The notes: generated by a model not told the origin, from the letters alone. A stretch of 64,000 nt of DNA from [Empedobacter] haloabium (GCA_008011715.2 CP136508.1:4464001-4528000), one strand, 5' to 3'. Counted from the first letter of the stretch, positions 27,384 through 36,688 are shown. Made by a program: numbers and translations.

Positions 27384-28457
27384 TTATTTCGCCAGTGCGG
27401 CGACCACCGCGTCGCCCATCTGCTCGGTGCCCACCTTGGTGGTGCCTTCTTCGAAGATGTCCGGCGTACGCAGGCCCTGTGCCAGCACGGCCTTGACGGC
27501 GTGCTCGATGCGGTCGGCCTGCTCGGCGCGGCCCAGCGAGTAGCGCAGCATCATGGCGGCGGACAGGATCGTCGCCAGCGGATTGGCGATGCCCTTGCCG
27601 GCGATGTCCGGTGCCGAGCCGTGCGACGGCTCGTACAGGCCCTTGTTGTTCGCGTCCAGCGAGGCCGATGGCAGCATGCCGATGGAGCCCGTCAGCATGG
27701 CGGCGGCGTCGGACAGGATGTCGCCGAACATATTGCCGGTGACGATGACGTCGAACTTCTTCGGTGCCCGCACCAGCTGCATGGCGGCGTTGTCGACGTA
27801 CATATGATCCAGCGCCACGTCCGGATACTCCTTGTGCACATCGGTGACGATGTCCTTCCAGAACTGGAACGTCTCCAGCACATTGGCCTTGTCCACGGAA
27901 GTCAGGCGCTTGCCGCGCTTTTGCGCCGCCTGGAATGCCACGTGGGCGATGCGGCGGATCTCGCCTTCGGCGTAGCGCATCGTGTCGAAGCCTTCGCGCT
28001 GGCCCTGGAACGGGCCATCCGGGCATGTGCGCACGCCGCGCGGCTGGCCGAAATAGATGTCGCCGGTCAGTTCGCGGATGATCAGGATGTCCAGGCCCGA
28101 CACCACTTCGGGCTTCAGCGTGGAGGCGCCGGCCAGTTCCGGATACAGGATGGCGGGACGCAGGTTGGCGAACAGGCCGAGGTTCTTGCGCAGGCCGAGG
28201 ATGGCCTGCTCGGGACGCAGCGGACGGTCCAGCGTGTCGTACTTCCAGTCGCCCACGGCGCCGAACAGCACGGCGTCGGCGGCCTTGGCCAGCGCCAGTG
28301 TGGCTTCCGGCAGCGGGTGGCCGGCGGCCTCGTAGCCGGCGCCGCCGACCGGCGCGGTCTCGAGTTCGAACTGTTCGTCCAATGCGTTCAGGACCTTGAC
28401 GGCCTGGGCGACGATCTCGGGGCCGATGCCGTCGCCCGGCAGGATTGCGATTTTCAT
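27384..28457 (-). CDS. leuB: 3-isopropylmalate dehydrogenase
   Basis: This 357-residue NAD-dependent enzyme carries out the third step of leucine synthesis. [20 protein letters not shown] starts the protein. Near residue 240 [27 protein letters not shown] holds the metal-binding aspartates, and [20 protein letters not shown] is the family signature for cofactor binding. It lies 8 bp after leuD on the same strand, so the leuC-ent-leuD-leuB genes form a probable operon. Confidence 0.98.
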   Translation of the reverse strand: MKIAILPGDGIGPEIVAQAVKVLNALDEQFELETAPVGGAGYEAAGHPLPEATLALAKAADAVLFGAVGDWKYDTLDRPLRPEQAILGLRKNLGLFANLRPAILYPELAGASTLKPEVVSGLDILIIRELTGDIYFGQPRGVRTCPDGPFQGQREGFDTMRYAEGEIRRIAHVAFQAAQKRGKRLTSVDKANVLETFQFWKDIVTDVHKEYPDVALDHMYVDNAAMQLVRAPKKFDVIVTGNMFGDILSDAAAMLTGSIGMLPSASLDANNKGLYEPSHGSAPDIAGKGIANPLATILSAAMMLRYSLGRAEQADRIEHAVKAVLAQGLRTPDIFEEGTTKVGTEQMGDAVVAALAK

Positions 28458-28465
28458 AGTTGTTC

Positions 28466-29113
28466 TCAGATCGAGTTGGCCAGCCAGGGCTGGCTTGCCA
28501 GATGACGCTCCTCGAAGGCGCGGATGCTGTCGGCATGACGCAGGGTCAGGCCGATGTCGTCGAGGCCATTCATCAGGCAGTATTTACGGAAGGCGTCGAC
28601 CTGGAAGGGGTAGGAGATCTTGCCGTCCTGGGAGCGGATGACTTGCTGCTCAAGGTCCACCACCAGGCGGTAGCCGGGGAAGGCCTTGACTTCGTCGAAC
28701 AGATGATCGATCTGCGCTTCGGTGAGCACGACGGGCAACAGGCCGTTCTTGAAGCAGTTGTTGAAGAAGATGTCGGCGAAACTGGGCGCCAGGATCGCGC
28801 GAAAGCCGTACTGCTCCAGCGCCCACGGCGCGTGCTCGCGCGAGGAGCCGCAACCGAAGTTCTTGCGCGTCAGGAGGATCGAGGCGCCCTGGTAGCGCGG
28901 CTGGTTCAGCACGAAGTCGGGATTGACGGGGCGGCGCTCGTTGTCCATGCCCGGCTCGCCGTGATCCAGGTAGCGCCACTCGTCGAACAGGTTGGGGCCG
29001 AAACCGGTGCGGCGGATCGACTTCAGGAATTGCTTGGGAATGATGGCATCGGTATCGACGTTGGGACGGTCGAGTGGAGCGACGAGGCCTTCATAGACTG
29101 TGAATTTTTCCAT
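28466..29113 (-). CDS. leuD: 3-isopropylmalate dehydratase small subunit
   Basis: The 215-residue subunit of isopropylmalate isomerase works with LeuC. It contains [17 protein letters not shown] near the start and [43 protein letters not shown] in the swivel domain, all canonical. The start is ATG at 29113. It is separated from leuC by a short entericidin-like gene and a palindromic repeat. Confidence 0.98.
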   Translation of the reverse strand: MEKFTVYEGLVAPLDRPNVDTDAIIPKQFLKSIRRTGFGPNLFDEWRYLDHGEPGMDNERRPVNPDFVLNQPRYQGASILLTRKNFGCGSSREHAPWALEQYGFRAILAPSFADIFFNNCFKNGLLPVVLTEAQIDHLFDEVKAFPGYRLVVDLEQQVIRSQDGKISYPFQVDAFRKYCLMNGLDDIGLTLRHADSIRAFEERHLASQPWLANSI

Positions 29114-29165
29114 GGTGCTCTGCTGGTGGGCGGCGGCGCTGCCGTACGGGCGCGCCGCCGCGGTG

Positions 29166-29288
29166 TTATTTTCTGCCGGCGCCTTCGACGACCTGGCCGA
29201 CCTTCTGCACGTCCTTGCCGATGCCGGCGATGGTGTTGCAGCCGGTTAGGATGAGGGTGGTGAGGGCGATGGCGAAGATGGTTTTCAT
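29166..29288 (-). CDS. Entericidin A/B-like small lipoprotein
   Basis: This 40-residue peptide begins [17 protein letters not shown], with a lipobox whose Cys is residue 17. The short mature part [23 protein letters not shown] is the entericidin pattern (NT-x-x-GxGxDx-x-x-GxxxE). Entericidins are tiny outer-membrane-linked lipoproteins, first described as an antidote/toxin pair. Its position between leuC and leuD is a known Burkholderiales arrangement. It ends in TAA, 52 bp before leuD. Confidence 0.85.
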   Translation of the reverse strand: MKTIFAIALTTLILTGCNTIAGIGKDVQKVGQVVEGAGRK

Positions 29289-29345
29289 GGTTGCTGTTTA
29301 TGCTTGAGTGTCCGGGCCCGATAACGAACCCAAAGGCGTAAATCT

Positions 29346-29372
29346 GGGGTCAGACCCGGCGGGTCTGACCCC
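29346..29372. repeat. 27-bp palindrome GGGGTCAGACCC-ggc-GGGTCTGACCCC
   Basis: It has perfect 12-bp arms around GGC, between leuC and the entericidin-like gene. It belongs to the short GGGG-C-G-CCCC repeat family. Confidence 0.85.
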
Positions 29373-29425
29373 GGCCTGTCGCCGTTGGGTGAAACGGCAA
29401 ACCTGCCCCTTACTTAATACAACGT

Positions 29426-30826
29426 TCAGCGGATCGCGCGCACGTCGACAAAATGGCCGGCGATACCGGCGGCGGCCGCCATGGCAGGCGATACCAGGTG
29501 GGTACGCCCGCCCTGGCCCTGGCGGCCTTCGAAATTACGGTTCGACGTCGAGGCGCAGCGCTCGCCCGGCTCCAGCCGGTCGGCGTTCATCGCCAGGCAC
29601 ATCGAGCAGCCCGGCTCGCGCCATTCGAAGCCGGCCGCCTTGAAGATGGCGTCCAGCCCCTCGCGCTCGGCCTGCTCCTTGACCAGTCCCGAACCCGGCA
29701 CCACCATGGCCAGGCGCACGTTCGACGCGCGCCGCTTGCCGCGCACGACGGCGGCCGCGGCGCGCAGGTCCTCGATGCGCGAGTTGGTGCACGAGCCGAT
29801 GAAGACCTTGTCGATGCGGATGTCCTCGATCGGCGTGTTCGGCTTCAACGCCATATAGGTCAGCGCCTTTTCCATCGCGTCGCGCTTGACCGGATCTTTT
29901 TCGTGATCGGGATCGGGCACGCGGCCGTCGATCGACGTCACCATCTCGGGCGACGTGCCCCAGGTGACCTGCGGCTTGATCTCGGCCGCGTTGAGCGTGA
30001 CCACCATGTCGAACCTGGCGCCCGGGTCGCTGTGCAGGGTGCGCCAGTAGGCCACGGCCTGGTCCCAGTGCGGGCCGGCGGGCGCGAACGGACGGCCCTT
30101 GATGTAATCGATCGTGGTGTCGTCGACGGCGACCATGCCGGCGCGCGCGCCCGCCTCGATCGCCATGTTACAGACCGTCATGCGGCCTTCCATCGACAGC
30201 GAACGGATCGCCGAGCCGGCGAATTCGATCGCGTAGCCGGTACCGCCGGCCGTGCCGATGACGCCGATCACCGCCAGCACGATGTCCTTGGCGGTGACGC
30301 CCGGCGGCAGCGCGCCGTCCACCTGCACCAACATCGATTTCGATTTCTTCGCCAGCAGCGTCTGCGTGGCCAGCACGTGCTCCACTTCGGAGGTGCCGAT
30401 GCCGTGCGCCAGCGCGCCGAAGGCGCCGTGGGTCGACGTGTGCGAGTCGCCGCACACCACCGTCATGCCCGGCAGGGTCGCGCCCTGCTCCGGGCCGATC
30501 ACGTGGACGATGCCCTGGCGCTTGTCGTTCATGTTGAAGTACGTCAGGCCGTACTCTTTCGCGTTGCCGTCCAGGGTTTCGACCTGCAGGCGGGAGACCG
30601 GGTCGGCGATGCCGTGCGAGCGGTCGGTGGTGGGCACGTTGTGGTCGGCCACGGCCAGGTTGGCGGACAGGCGCCATGGCTGGCGGTTGGCCGCGCGCAG
30701 GCCGTCGAAGGCTTGCGGGCTGGTGACTTCGTGCAGGAGGTGGCGGTCGATGTACAGGATGGCGGTGCCGTCTTCCTCCGTCCGCACCACGTGGGATTCC
30801 CAGAGTTTGTCGTAAAGCGTCTTCAT
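29426..30826 (-). CDS. leuC: 3-isopropylmalate dehydratase large subunit
   Basis: The 466-residue aconitase-like enzyme binds a [4Fe-4S] cluster. [51 protein letters not shown] and [11 protein letters not shown] contain the conserved substrate residues and the three cluster cysteines. It is the first gene of the leuC-ent-leuD-leuB unit. The spacer upstream carries a double repeat but no recognisable leucine leader peptide. Confidence 0.98.
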   Translation of the reverse strand: MKTLYDKLWESHVVRTEEDGTAILYIDRHLLHEVTSPQAFDGLRAANRQPWRLSANLAVADHNVPTTDRSHGIADPVSRLQVETLDGNAKEYGLTYFNMNDKRQGIVHVIGPEQGATLPGMTVVCGDSHTSTHGAFGALAHGIGTSEVEHVLATQTLLAKKSKSMLVQVDGALPPGVTAKDIVLAVIGVIGTAGGTGYAIEFAGSAIRSLSMEGRMTVCNMAIEAGARAGMVAVDDTTIDYIKGRPFAPAGPHWDQAVAYWRTLHSDPGARFDMVVTLNAAEIKPQVTWGTSPEMVTSIDGRVPDPDHEKDPVKRDAMEKALTYMALKPNTPIEDIRIDKVFIGSCTNSRIEDLRAAAAVVRGKRRASNVRLAMVVPGSGLVKEQAEREGLDAIFKAAGFEWREPGCSMCLAMNADRLEPGERCASTSNRNFEGRQGQGGRTHLVSPAMAAAAGIAGHFVDVRAIR

Positions 30827-30981
30827 GATTGCTGCTTACTGCCTGTGTGTGAGAAGTTCCATTTTGATTATGCCACAGTTTGTGCGCTGCAAAACAAGCC
30901 GACTTTCCGCCTTGTGGGCCGATGCCTCTTGATTGGGTGCGGCGCGCCGCTGGCGCCCGTTTCTGCAATGTCCTGCCAAAA

Positions 30982-31063
30982 GTTGCCTTAAAAATGGGGA
31001 CAGACCCCATTTTAAGGGAAACATTGCCAAATAATTGGGGTCTGTCCCCATTTCCGTGGCAAC
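30982..31063. repeat. 82-bp double-hairpin repeat between cheA and leuC
   Basis: Outer ends GTTGCC (30982) and GGCAAC (31063) are inverted. Inside are AAAATGGGG-acaga-CCCCATTTT and ATTGGGG-tctgt-CCCCATTT, joined by AAGGGAAACATTGCC. About 60 bp of it aligns with the reverse complement of 19203-19261. Confidence 0.85.
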
Positions 31064-31099
31064 AAAAAAAAAGCCTGCGAGGCGGTCGCAGGCTTTTTT
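31064..31099 (-). terminator. Terminator of cheA (stem flanked by A and T runs on both sides)
   Basis: AAGCCTGCGA and TCGCAGGCTT (31071-31080, 31086-31095) form a 10-bp stem with a 5-base loop. Runs of A and T flank it, so it could work in both directions. It follows the cheA stop by about 20 bp. Confidence 0.88.
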
Positions 31100-31120
31100 A
31101 CTACTTGCTTGGCAACTTGC

Positions 31121-33028
31121 TTATGCTGCCATGCGCACCGCGCCCCTGCAACCATCCATCAGGAACGATAGGCCCACGACCAGCACCAGCTCGCCTTCGG
31201 CGGAGCGGGCCGTACCCGTGATACCTTCCACGGCAATCGCCGTCATCGGCTTGATGACGAGGTCGGCGGTGCCGTCCACGGCGCCCACGGCCAGGATGTA
31301 CGGTTGCGGCGAATTGATGACGATGCCAACGCGTTCCGGCGACAGCTCGTAACCCAGCGCGCCGGCCAGCGAACGCACCGGCAGCGGACGGCCCTGGTCC
31401 TTCAGCACCGGCGCGCCGCCCACTTCCATGAACGTTTCCGGCAGCTCGACCACGCGCTGGACCACCGCCATCGGCAGCGCCAGCAGCGCGCCCGACGTGG
31501 AGACCAGCATCGTCGGCACGATCGACAGCTCGATCGGCAGGCGGATGGCAAACTTGGTGCCCTTGCCCAGCATCGATTCGATGTGGATCGCGCCGCGGTT
31601 CTTCTCGACGGCGGTCTTCACCACGTCCATGCCGACGCCGCGGCCGGAGACGGACGAAGCCACTTCCTTGGTCGAGAAGCCCGGCAGGAACACCAGCTGG
31701 TACGACTCGTCGTCCGTCATGTTGGCGGACGGCGAGATCAGGCCCTTCTCGGCGGCCTTCTTGCGCAGCGCCATCGGGTCCATGCCCTTGCCGTCGTCCT
31801 GCAACACGATCATGACGCTGTTGGCTTCCTGCCATGCCTTCAGCAGAATGGTCGCCTTCGGGTTCTTGCCGGCGGCGACACGCGCGTCCGGGCCTTCCAC
31901 GCCGTGGTCCAGCGCGTTACGCAGCATGTGCACCAGCGGGTCGTACAGGCTGTCGACGACGACGCGGTCCACTTCCGTTTCCGCACCCTCGATGACCAGT
32001 TCGACTTCCTTGCCAAGGTCCTTCGCCAGTTCGCGCACCAGGCGCGGGAACTTCTGGAACAGGCGGCCGACCGGCTGCATGCGGGTCGCCAGCGTGGCGC
32101 GCTGCAGCTCGGTGGAGTAACGCGATGCGCGCTCCAGCGTTTCGGTCAGCGCCGACATCAAGGTGGCGGCCTGGCCTTCGAACTTGAACTGCTGCAGGCG
32201 TTCCAGCAACACGGCGGCCTGGTTGGCGGCCTGCACCGATTCGCCAGCCACTTCCAGCAACGCGTCCAGCTTGACCGCGTCGATACGGATGCTTTCTTCC
32301 TTGGCCGGGGCGGCGTGCGCGGCTTTTTCCTCGCGGCGCTCGACGCCATCCCACTTCTTGCCGCCAGCCGCTTCGGCGGCAGGCGCGGCGGCGGGGGCCG
32401 GGGCGGCAGCTTGCGCCGGAGCAGGCGCGGCAGCGGCAACCGGAGCAGCCGCGGGCGCAGGCGCGGCCGAGCGGGTCACGGAGCCAGGCGGCATCACGGC
32501 CTCGTACATGCCTTCCCAATCCAGGCCGTCGGCGGACGGCGCGGCAGCGGCCACTGGCGCGGCGGCGGCAGGTGCCGGCGCGGCGGCAGGGGCTGCGGCC
32601 GGGGCGGCGGCAGGCGCGGCGGCGGCCGGCTTGGCCGACGACACCTTGCCTTCGATCGCATCCGTCAGGATCTTGTCCAGTTCCGGCGGCATGGCCGGCA
32701 GGCTTTCCGGCGCGGCACCGTTGTTCAGCTCCGCCAGCTGGTCGGCCACGAAGCCGGACGCCATCAGCGCCGCCTCGATCGACAGCGGCGTCACCGGCGC
32801 GGCGCCGGTACGCAGGGCGTCGAACAGGTTTTCCGTCAGGTGGCAGGCCGAGACCAGCGCGCCCAGGTTCATGAAGCCGGCGCCGCCCTTGATCGTGTGG
32901 AACGAGCGGAACACGGCGTTCAGCGTTTCTTTGTTGTCGGGGTCGCGTTCGAGGCGCAGCAGATGCTCCTCGACGTTGACCGCCAGGTCCATCGCCTCGA
33001 CGACGAACTCTTTAAGCATATCGTCCAT
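31121..33028 (-). CDS. cheA: Chemotaxis histidine kinase CheA
   Basis: This 635-residue kinase phosphorylates CheY/CheB-type regulators. It has an N-terminal Hpt domain with phospho-His44 (FRSFHTIKGGAGF). A long Ala/Pro-rich linker occupies about residues 130-240, where the P2 CheY-docking domain would normally be. The dimerisation helices start near SIRIDAVKLDALLEVAGESV. The ATPase domain has N box LVHMLRNALDHGVE, G1 DDGKGMDP and G2 GRGVGMDVV, and a CheW-like domain closes the protein. Its start codon overlaps the cheZ stop by one base (TAATG), so the two are co-translated. Confidence 0.95.
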   Translation of the reverse strand: MDDMLKEFVVEAMDLAVNVEEHLLRLERDPDNKETLNAVFRSFHTIKGGAGFMNLGALVSACHLTENLFDALRTGAAPVTPLSIEAALMASGFVADQLAELNNGAAPESLPAMPPELDKILTDAIEGKVSSAKPAAAAPAAAPAAAPAAAPAPAAAAPVAAAAPSADGLDWEGMYEAVMPPGSVTRSAAPAPAAAPVAAAAPAPAQAAAPAPAAAPAAEAAGGKKWDGVERREEKAAHAAPAKEESIRIDAVKLDALLEVAGESVQAANQAAVLLERLQQFKFEGQAATLMSALTETLERASRYSTELQRATLATRMQPVGRLFQKFPRLVRELAKDLGKEVELVIEGAETEVDRVVVDSLYDPLVHMLRNALDHGVEGPDARVAAGKNPKATILLKAWQEANSVMIVLQDDGKGMDPMALRKKAAEKGLISPSANMTDDESYQLVFLPGFSTKEVASSVSGRGVGMDVVKTAVEKNRGAIHIESMLGKGTKFAIRLPIELSIVPTMLVSTSGALLALPMAVVQRVVELPETFMEVGGAPVLKDQGRPLPVRSLAGALGYELSPERVGIVINSPQPYILAVGAVDGTADLVIKPMTAIAVEGITGTARSAEGELVLVVGLSFLMDGCRGAVRMAA

Positions 33029-33891
33029 TAGAACCCCAGATCGGCAAGAAGATCGTCCACACTGTCCTGGCTCAGCGCCACCGTCGGTGCCGACGGGCCA
33101 CTCATCAATTCCACTTTCTCCACTTCCTTCTGCGCGATCCGCTCGCGCTTGTCCGCCGGCGCGTTGTCCTTCAACAGCTGCGCCAGCTCCTGCTCCACCG
33201 TCTTGGTGATCGTGACGACCTTCTTGATCAGCTGGCCGGTGATGTCCTGGAAGTCCTGGGCCATCATGATTTCCAGCAGGCGTGCCTTCTCGGCCTCGGT
33301 CGCTTCGGACACGGCCTGGGCGAAGGCGCGCGAGTCGCCCGCCAGCACCTTGAACTCTTCAATGCTGAGCTTGCCTTCGAACAGCGCGGCCCAGCGGTCT
33401 TCCATTTCCTTGGACTTCTTCGACAGCACGTCCTGGGCCGGCATGCCGTCGTCCAGCGTGTTGAGCACCTTGTTGGCGGCCTGCTCGGTCAGCGTGGCCA
33501 CGTATTCCAGGCGGTCCTGCGCGTCCATGATCTGGCTCGAGGCCTCGGTCAGGGCCTTGTCGTAACCCAGTTCGCGCAGCGAGTCGTGCAGCAGGCGGAC
33601 AATGCCGCCCAGGCGCTCGAACATCGTGCCATCGTTGGCCTGGCCGTCGCCCGCTTCGGCGGATGCGGCGGCGGGTGCGGCAGGTGCCGGCGCCGCCGGT
33701 GCTACCGCGGCCGCGGCGGGGGCTGCTTGCGCAGGCCCTTTCGCGGCGATCTCGTCGAACAGACTTTCCAGGTCGTCTTCTGCTGCGGCGGTCGGCGCCG
33801 GGGCCGGGGCTGCGGCCGGGGCGGGAGCGCTGGCGCGCTGCGCAGACACTTCCTCGAATAATGCGTCGAAATCATCAGCGGCGTCGGTCAT
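33028..33891 (-). CDS. cheZ: Protein phosphatase CheZ
   Basis: The 287-residue helical protein dephosphorylates CheY-P. It has an Ala/Pro-rich N-terminal part (residues 18-85) and a helical core with AQDFQDITGQLIKKVVTIT, which includes the catalytic Gln-containing QDITGQ motif. The C-terminal CheY-binding peptide reads SQDSVDDLLADLGF, nearly identical to the classical CheZ tail. CheY, CheW and receptors are not nearby; this is a cheZ-cheA pair probably serving a motility or pilus-linked pathway. Confidence 0.93.
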   Translation of the reverse strand: MTDAADDFDALFEEVSAQRASAPAPAAAPAPAPTAAAEDDLESLFDEIAAKGPAQAAPAAAAVAPAAPAPAAPAAASAEAGDGQANDGTMFERLGGIVRLLHDSLRELGYDKALTEASSQIMDAQDRLEYVATLTEQAANKVLNTLDDGMPAQDVLSKKSKEMEDRWAALFEGKLSIEEFKVLAGDSRAFAQAVSEATEAEKARLLEIMMAQDFQDITGQLIKKVVTITKTVEQELAQLLKDNAPADKRERIAQKEVEKVELMSGPSAPTVALSQDSVDDLLADLGF

Positions 33892-34258
33892 ATCCCTGCT
33901 TCTCCATAATCAATAAATTGCTGCCGTCAACGCTGCCTGTAGCGGTACTTTTGATGACGCTCGGCAATATTAACGCACTTCCGCGAGTGTAGCAGGGGCG
34001 TACCTGCTTGTTCAATCACCGATTCGACAAAGCCCGGGCAAAAATGTGCGGCGGCAGCAAAAGGGTGACTTTGTGTTGTATTTGGGCTGCTGGCATTTAT
34101 GCATGCCGTTTGTCATAAACAAACATGGCATTTACTCCAAGTTTGCGCCCCGTCTAATCTACTCTTGAGAAAGATCAAATCTTTACATCCGGACAAGGGG
34201 GTGAAACCCGTTTACAATGAGCTCGTTGGACCGACACTCTGTCGACACGGAGGCAGCG
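33892..34258. other. 367-bp gap between divergent cheZ and the Usp gene
   Basis: No gene is seen. It holds the cheZ promoter region (AT-richer at 33960-33975), an imperfect palindrome ATGCC(G)TTTGT-cataa-ACAAAC(AT)GGCAT at 34103-34131, and an FNR-like box at 34165-34178. Confidence 0.6.
34165..34178. promoter_or_regulatory. FNR/Anr-like box upstream of the universal stress gene
   Basis: TTGAG-AAAG-ATCAA differs from the FNR consensus TTGAT-N4-ATCAA by one base. A TACAAT (34213-34218) could be the -10. A Crp/Fnr gene lies 1.6 kb downstream. Binding is inferred, not shown; the box would be near -53, slightly off the class II position. Confidence 0.55.
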
Positions 34259-34723
34259 ATGTACCGGAAAATCCTGATCACGACTGACGGATCGGCTGTT
34301 TCCCGCATGACCGCCTGCGCCGGCGTGTCGTTTGCTCAGCAGATGGGGGCCGAGGTACTGGCCCTGTTCGTCGCGCCGGAATACCAGTATCCCATATATG
34401 TGGAGATCATTCCGCCCAGTTATCCAAGCGAAAGCGAGTACCGGGCCGCCATGCAACGCGCGGGACGCGAGCACACGCAATCGATCGTCGATGCGTGCGC
34501 CCGCAAGAACGTGCCGTGCACCAGCCTGACGGAGTTCGCGGAAAGCGCGGCATTGAAAATCGTGGAGGTGGCACAGCAGCAGCATTGCGACCTGATCTTC
34601 ATCGGTTCGCACGGGCGCAGCGGCTGGGGCCAGCTGCTGCTGGGCAGCGTGACGAACAAGGTGCTGTCGCACTCGCGCATTCCCGTGCTCGTGCATCGCC
34701 TGCTGAAGGAGCCGGTCGACTGA
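34259..34723 (+). CDS. Universal stress protein (UspA family)
   Basis: The 154-residue single Usp domain starts YRKILITTDGSAVS and has the ATP-binding motif GSHGRSGWGQLLLGSV, then IPVLVHR at the end, so it is of the nucleotide-binding type. An upstream in-frame ATG at 34217 exists, but the one at 34259 has CGGAGG 5 bases before it. Such proteins are often induced under low oxygen or stress; the FNR-like box in front agrees with this. Confidence 0.93.
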   Translation: MYRKILITTDGSAVSRMTACAGVSFAQQMGAEVLALFVAPEYQYPIYVEIIPPSYPSESEYRAAMQRAGREHTQSIVDACARKNVPCTSLTEFAESAALKIVEVAQQQHCDLIFIGSHGRSGWGQLLLGSVTNKVLSHSRIPVLVHRLLKEPVD

Positions 34724-34812
34724 GCCGCCGCCGCATGCGGCCGGCGGTTTGCGCAATACGGGCACTTTTTCCACAGTTATAGTTGCAGTACCAGAAACCG
34801 ACAGCCAAACCT

Positions 34813-35458
34813 ATGATCAGAATAGTCATCGCCGACGACCACACCATCATGCGCGAAGGACTCAAGCGCATCCTCGACGGTGCCCCCGACATCGACATCA
34901 CGGGCGAGGCGGTCGACGGCTTCGAGGTGTTGCGACACGTGCGCCAGGGCGGGTTCGACCTGCTGCTGCTCGACCTGTCGATGCCGGGCCGCAGCGGCGT
35001 CGACCTGATTCGCCAGATCCGCAGCGAGGCGCCCAAGCTGGCCATCCTGATCCTGACGATGCACGAGGAAGAGCAATATGCCGTGCGTGCCATCCGCGCC
35101 GGCGCGCAGGGCTACCTGACCAAGGAAAGCGCCGGCACCCAGCTGGTCGGCGCCATCCGCAAGGTCGCCTCGGGCCGCCCATTATATCAGTACGGAAGTG
35201 GCGGAGCAGCTGGCACTGAACATCATGATGCCGAACGAGACCCTGCTGCACAAGCAGCTGTCCGACCGCGAGTTCGAGGTATTCTCCCTGCTTGTCTCCG
35301 GCAAGTCGATCACCGAGATCGCCAACAACCTGCACCTGTCGGTCAAGACCGTCAGCACCCACAAGACCCGTATCATGCAGAAGATGGGGATGACCTCGCT
35401 TTCGGAAATGGTGCAGTACGCAGTTGCGCATAAGCTACTTTCGCCGTTCAAGGCCTGA
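34813..35458 (+). pseudogene. NarL/FixJ-type response regulator interrupted by a +1 frameshift
   Basis: The N-terminal part (34813 onward, MIRIVIADDHTIMREGL) is a receiver domain with phospho-acceptor Asp54 in LLLLDLSMPG and the conserved Lys in GYLTKESAG. After codon 123 (CCA, 35179-35181) this frame loses homology. Skipping one T (35182) restores YISTEVAEQLALNI and a complete LuxR-type helix-turn-helix (LSDREFEVFSLLVSGKSITEIANNLHLSVKTVSTHKTRIMQKM), ending at 35458. The 646-nt span is one base too long for a 214-residue regulator. Either the gene is broken or there is a sequencing error in CCATTATATC. No Shine-Dalgarno sequence is obvious. Confidence 0.85.
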
Positions 35459-35762
35459 GCCTGGCGGCACACTGTCCTACCCTGCCGCTCACCCCGCTTC
35501 TCACTCTGTGGAGCGGGTACTCCCAGTAGGAGTATTCCTACCTCTCCCCGCCGTCTCCTACGGCATATTCAGCGCATTACCGATATTTTTCACTCGGGGC
35601 CGTTGGCATACTGAAACCACTCCAGTTGCTTTACATCTACGTCGAGAACGTCGCGGGCTGTAACAGCCCGGCAACTGGTTGCCGACAAGCCGAAAACCGA
35701 GACCGCCTTTCTGGTTTGTTATCCGAATAGCCAAAATTCATTGTCCAAACCAGGAGATCAGC
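35459..35762. other. 304-bp gap before the Crp/Fnr gene
   Basis: No gene is seen. It contains the dyad TACTCC-cagta-GGAGTA (35518-35534) followed by TTCCTACC. The region is less GC-rich than the genes around it and should contain the promoter of the Crp/Fnr gene. Confidence 0.55.
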
Positions 35763-36644
35763 ATGCTCCCAACGCAAATGTCCGAAAACCGTGCCGCCGC
35801 GTCGGCCGCCCACACGCCCGCCATGGAAGCGGGCCGCCAGCGCCAGGGGCGGCTGTGGTCGAACCTGAAAGAGGTGTGCGACCTGCTGCACATCCCGTCG
35901 GCCTGCACGATCCAGTCGGAGGAGCTGCTGTTCCAGCACGTGCAATTCAAGACGGGCCAGCGCATCCATACCATCGGCCAGCCGTTCGATACCCTGTACA
36001 TCGTCAATTCCGGCTTCCTGAAAACCGTGCTGATCGACGAATTCGGCAACGAGCAGGTGCTGAGCTTCCCGATGAAGGGCGACATGCTGGGCGTGGACGG
36101 CATCCACAGCCGCCAGTATGCGTCCGAGGCGGTGGCGCTGTCCGACTGCGACCTGATCCTGCTGCCCTTCAAGAAGCTGACGGCGCTGGGCCGCGTGCAT
36201 CTGGAACTGGAAAACATGATGTATGGCGTGATGAGCCGCGAGCTGGTGCGCGAGCAGGCGATGATCGGCATGCTGGGCGCCCTCAGCGCGGAGGCCCGCG
36301 TGGCCCGCTTCCTTGTCTCGCTGGCCGACCGCTTTGCCCAGATGGGCTACTCCAGCAAACTGTTCAACCTGCGCATGACGCGCCACGAGATCGGCAGCTA
36401 CCTGGGCCTGACCCTGGAAACCGTCAGCCGTACCTTGTCCGCCTTTAACGAAATCGGGCTGATTACCGTCGACCAGCGCACCATCGGCATCAAGGACCCG
36501 GACGCGCTGAAAACCCTGCGCCGCCTGCCGCCCTCACGCTCGCGCTCGAAGAGCGGCGCCGGTCGCAAGGCCGCGGCTGTCGAAGCCGCGGAACCCGCCG
36601 CACCCTCGACAGGCCCTTCTGTCCAGCTGATGGCCGCCGTCTGA
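35763..36644 (+). CDS. Crp/Fnr-family transcriptional regulator (FNR-like)
   Basis: The 293-residue regulator has a cyclic-nucleotide-type beta barrel (about residues 45-160; HTIGQPFDTLYIVNSGFLKTV) and an FNR-like winged helix (MTRHEIGSYLGLTLETVSRTLSAFNEIGLI), whose recognition helix E-x-x-SR fits TTGAT half sites. FNR normally has an N-terminal Cys cluster plus one internal Cys. Here only Cys residues in KEVCDLLHIPSACTIQ and SDCDLIL are visible, so the iron-sulfur ligand set is altered. A basic, Ala-rich tail (after residue 255) is unusual. AGGAG precedes the ATG at 35763. A terminator follows. Confidence 0.9.
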   Translation: MLPTQMSENRAAASAAHTPAMEAGRQRQGRLWSNLKEVCDLLHIPSACTIQSEELLFQHVQFKTGQRIHTIGQPFDTLYIVNSGFLKTVLIDEFGNEQVLSFPMKGDMLGVDGIHSRQYASEAVALSDCDLILLPFKKLTALGRVHLELENMMYGVMSRELVREQAMIGMLGALSAEARVARFLVSLADRFAQMGYSSKLFNLRMTRHEIGSYLGLTLETVSRTLSAFNEIGLITVDQRTIGIKDPDALKTLRRLPPSRSRSKSGAGRKAAAVEAAEPAAPSTGPSVQLMAAV

Positions 36645-36688
36645 GCGGTGCGCGCCCTCCCATTCGGGCTCCATCCTCACCCAGCTTG

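Noticed and set aside
30827..30981. Leucine leader peptide and attenuator before leuC
   Set aside because: No short frame with a Leu codon run and no terminator/antiterminator pair is seen in this stretch.
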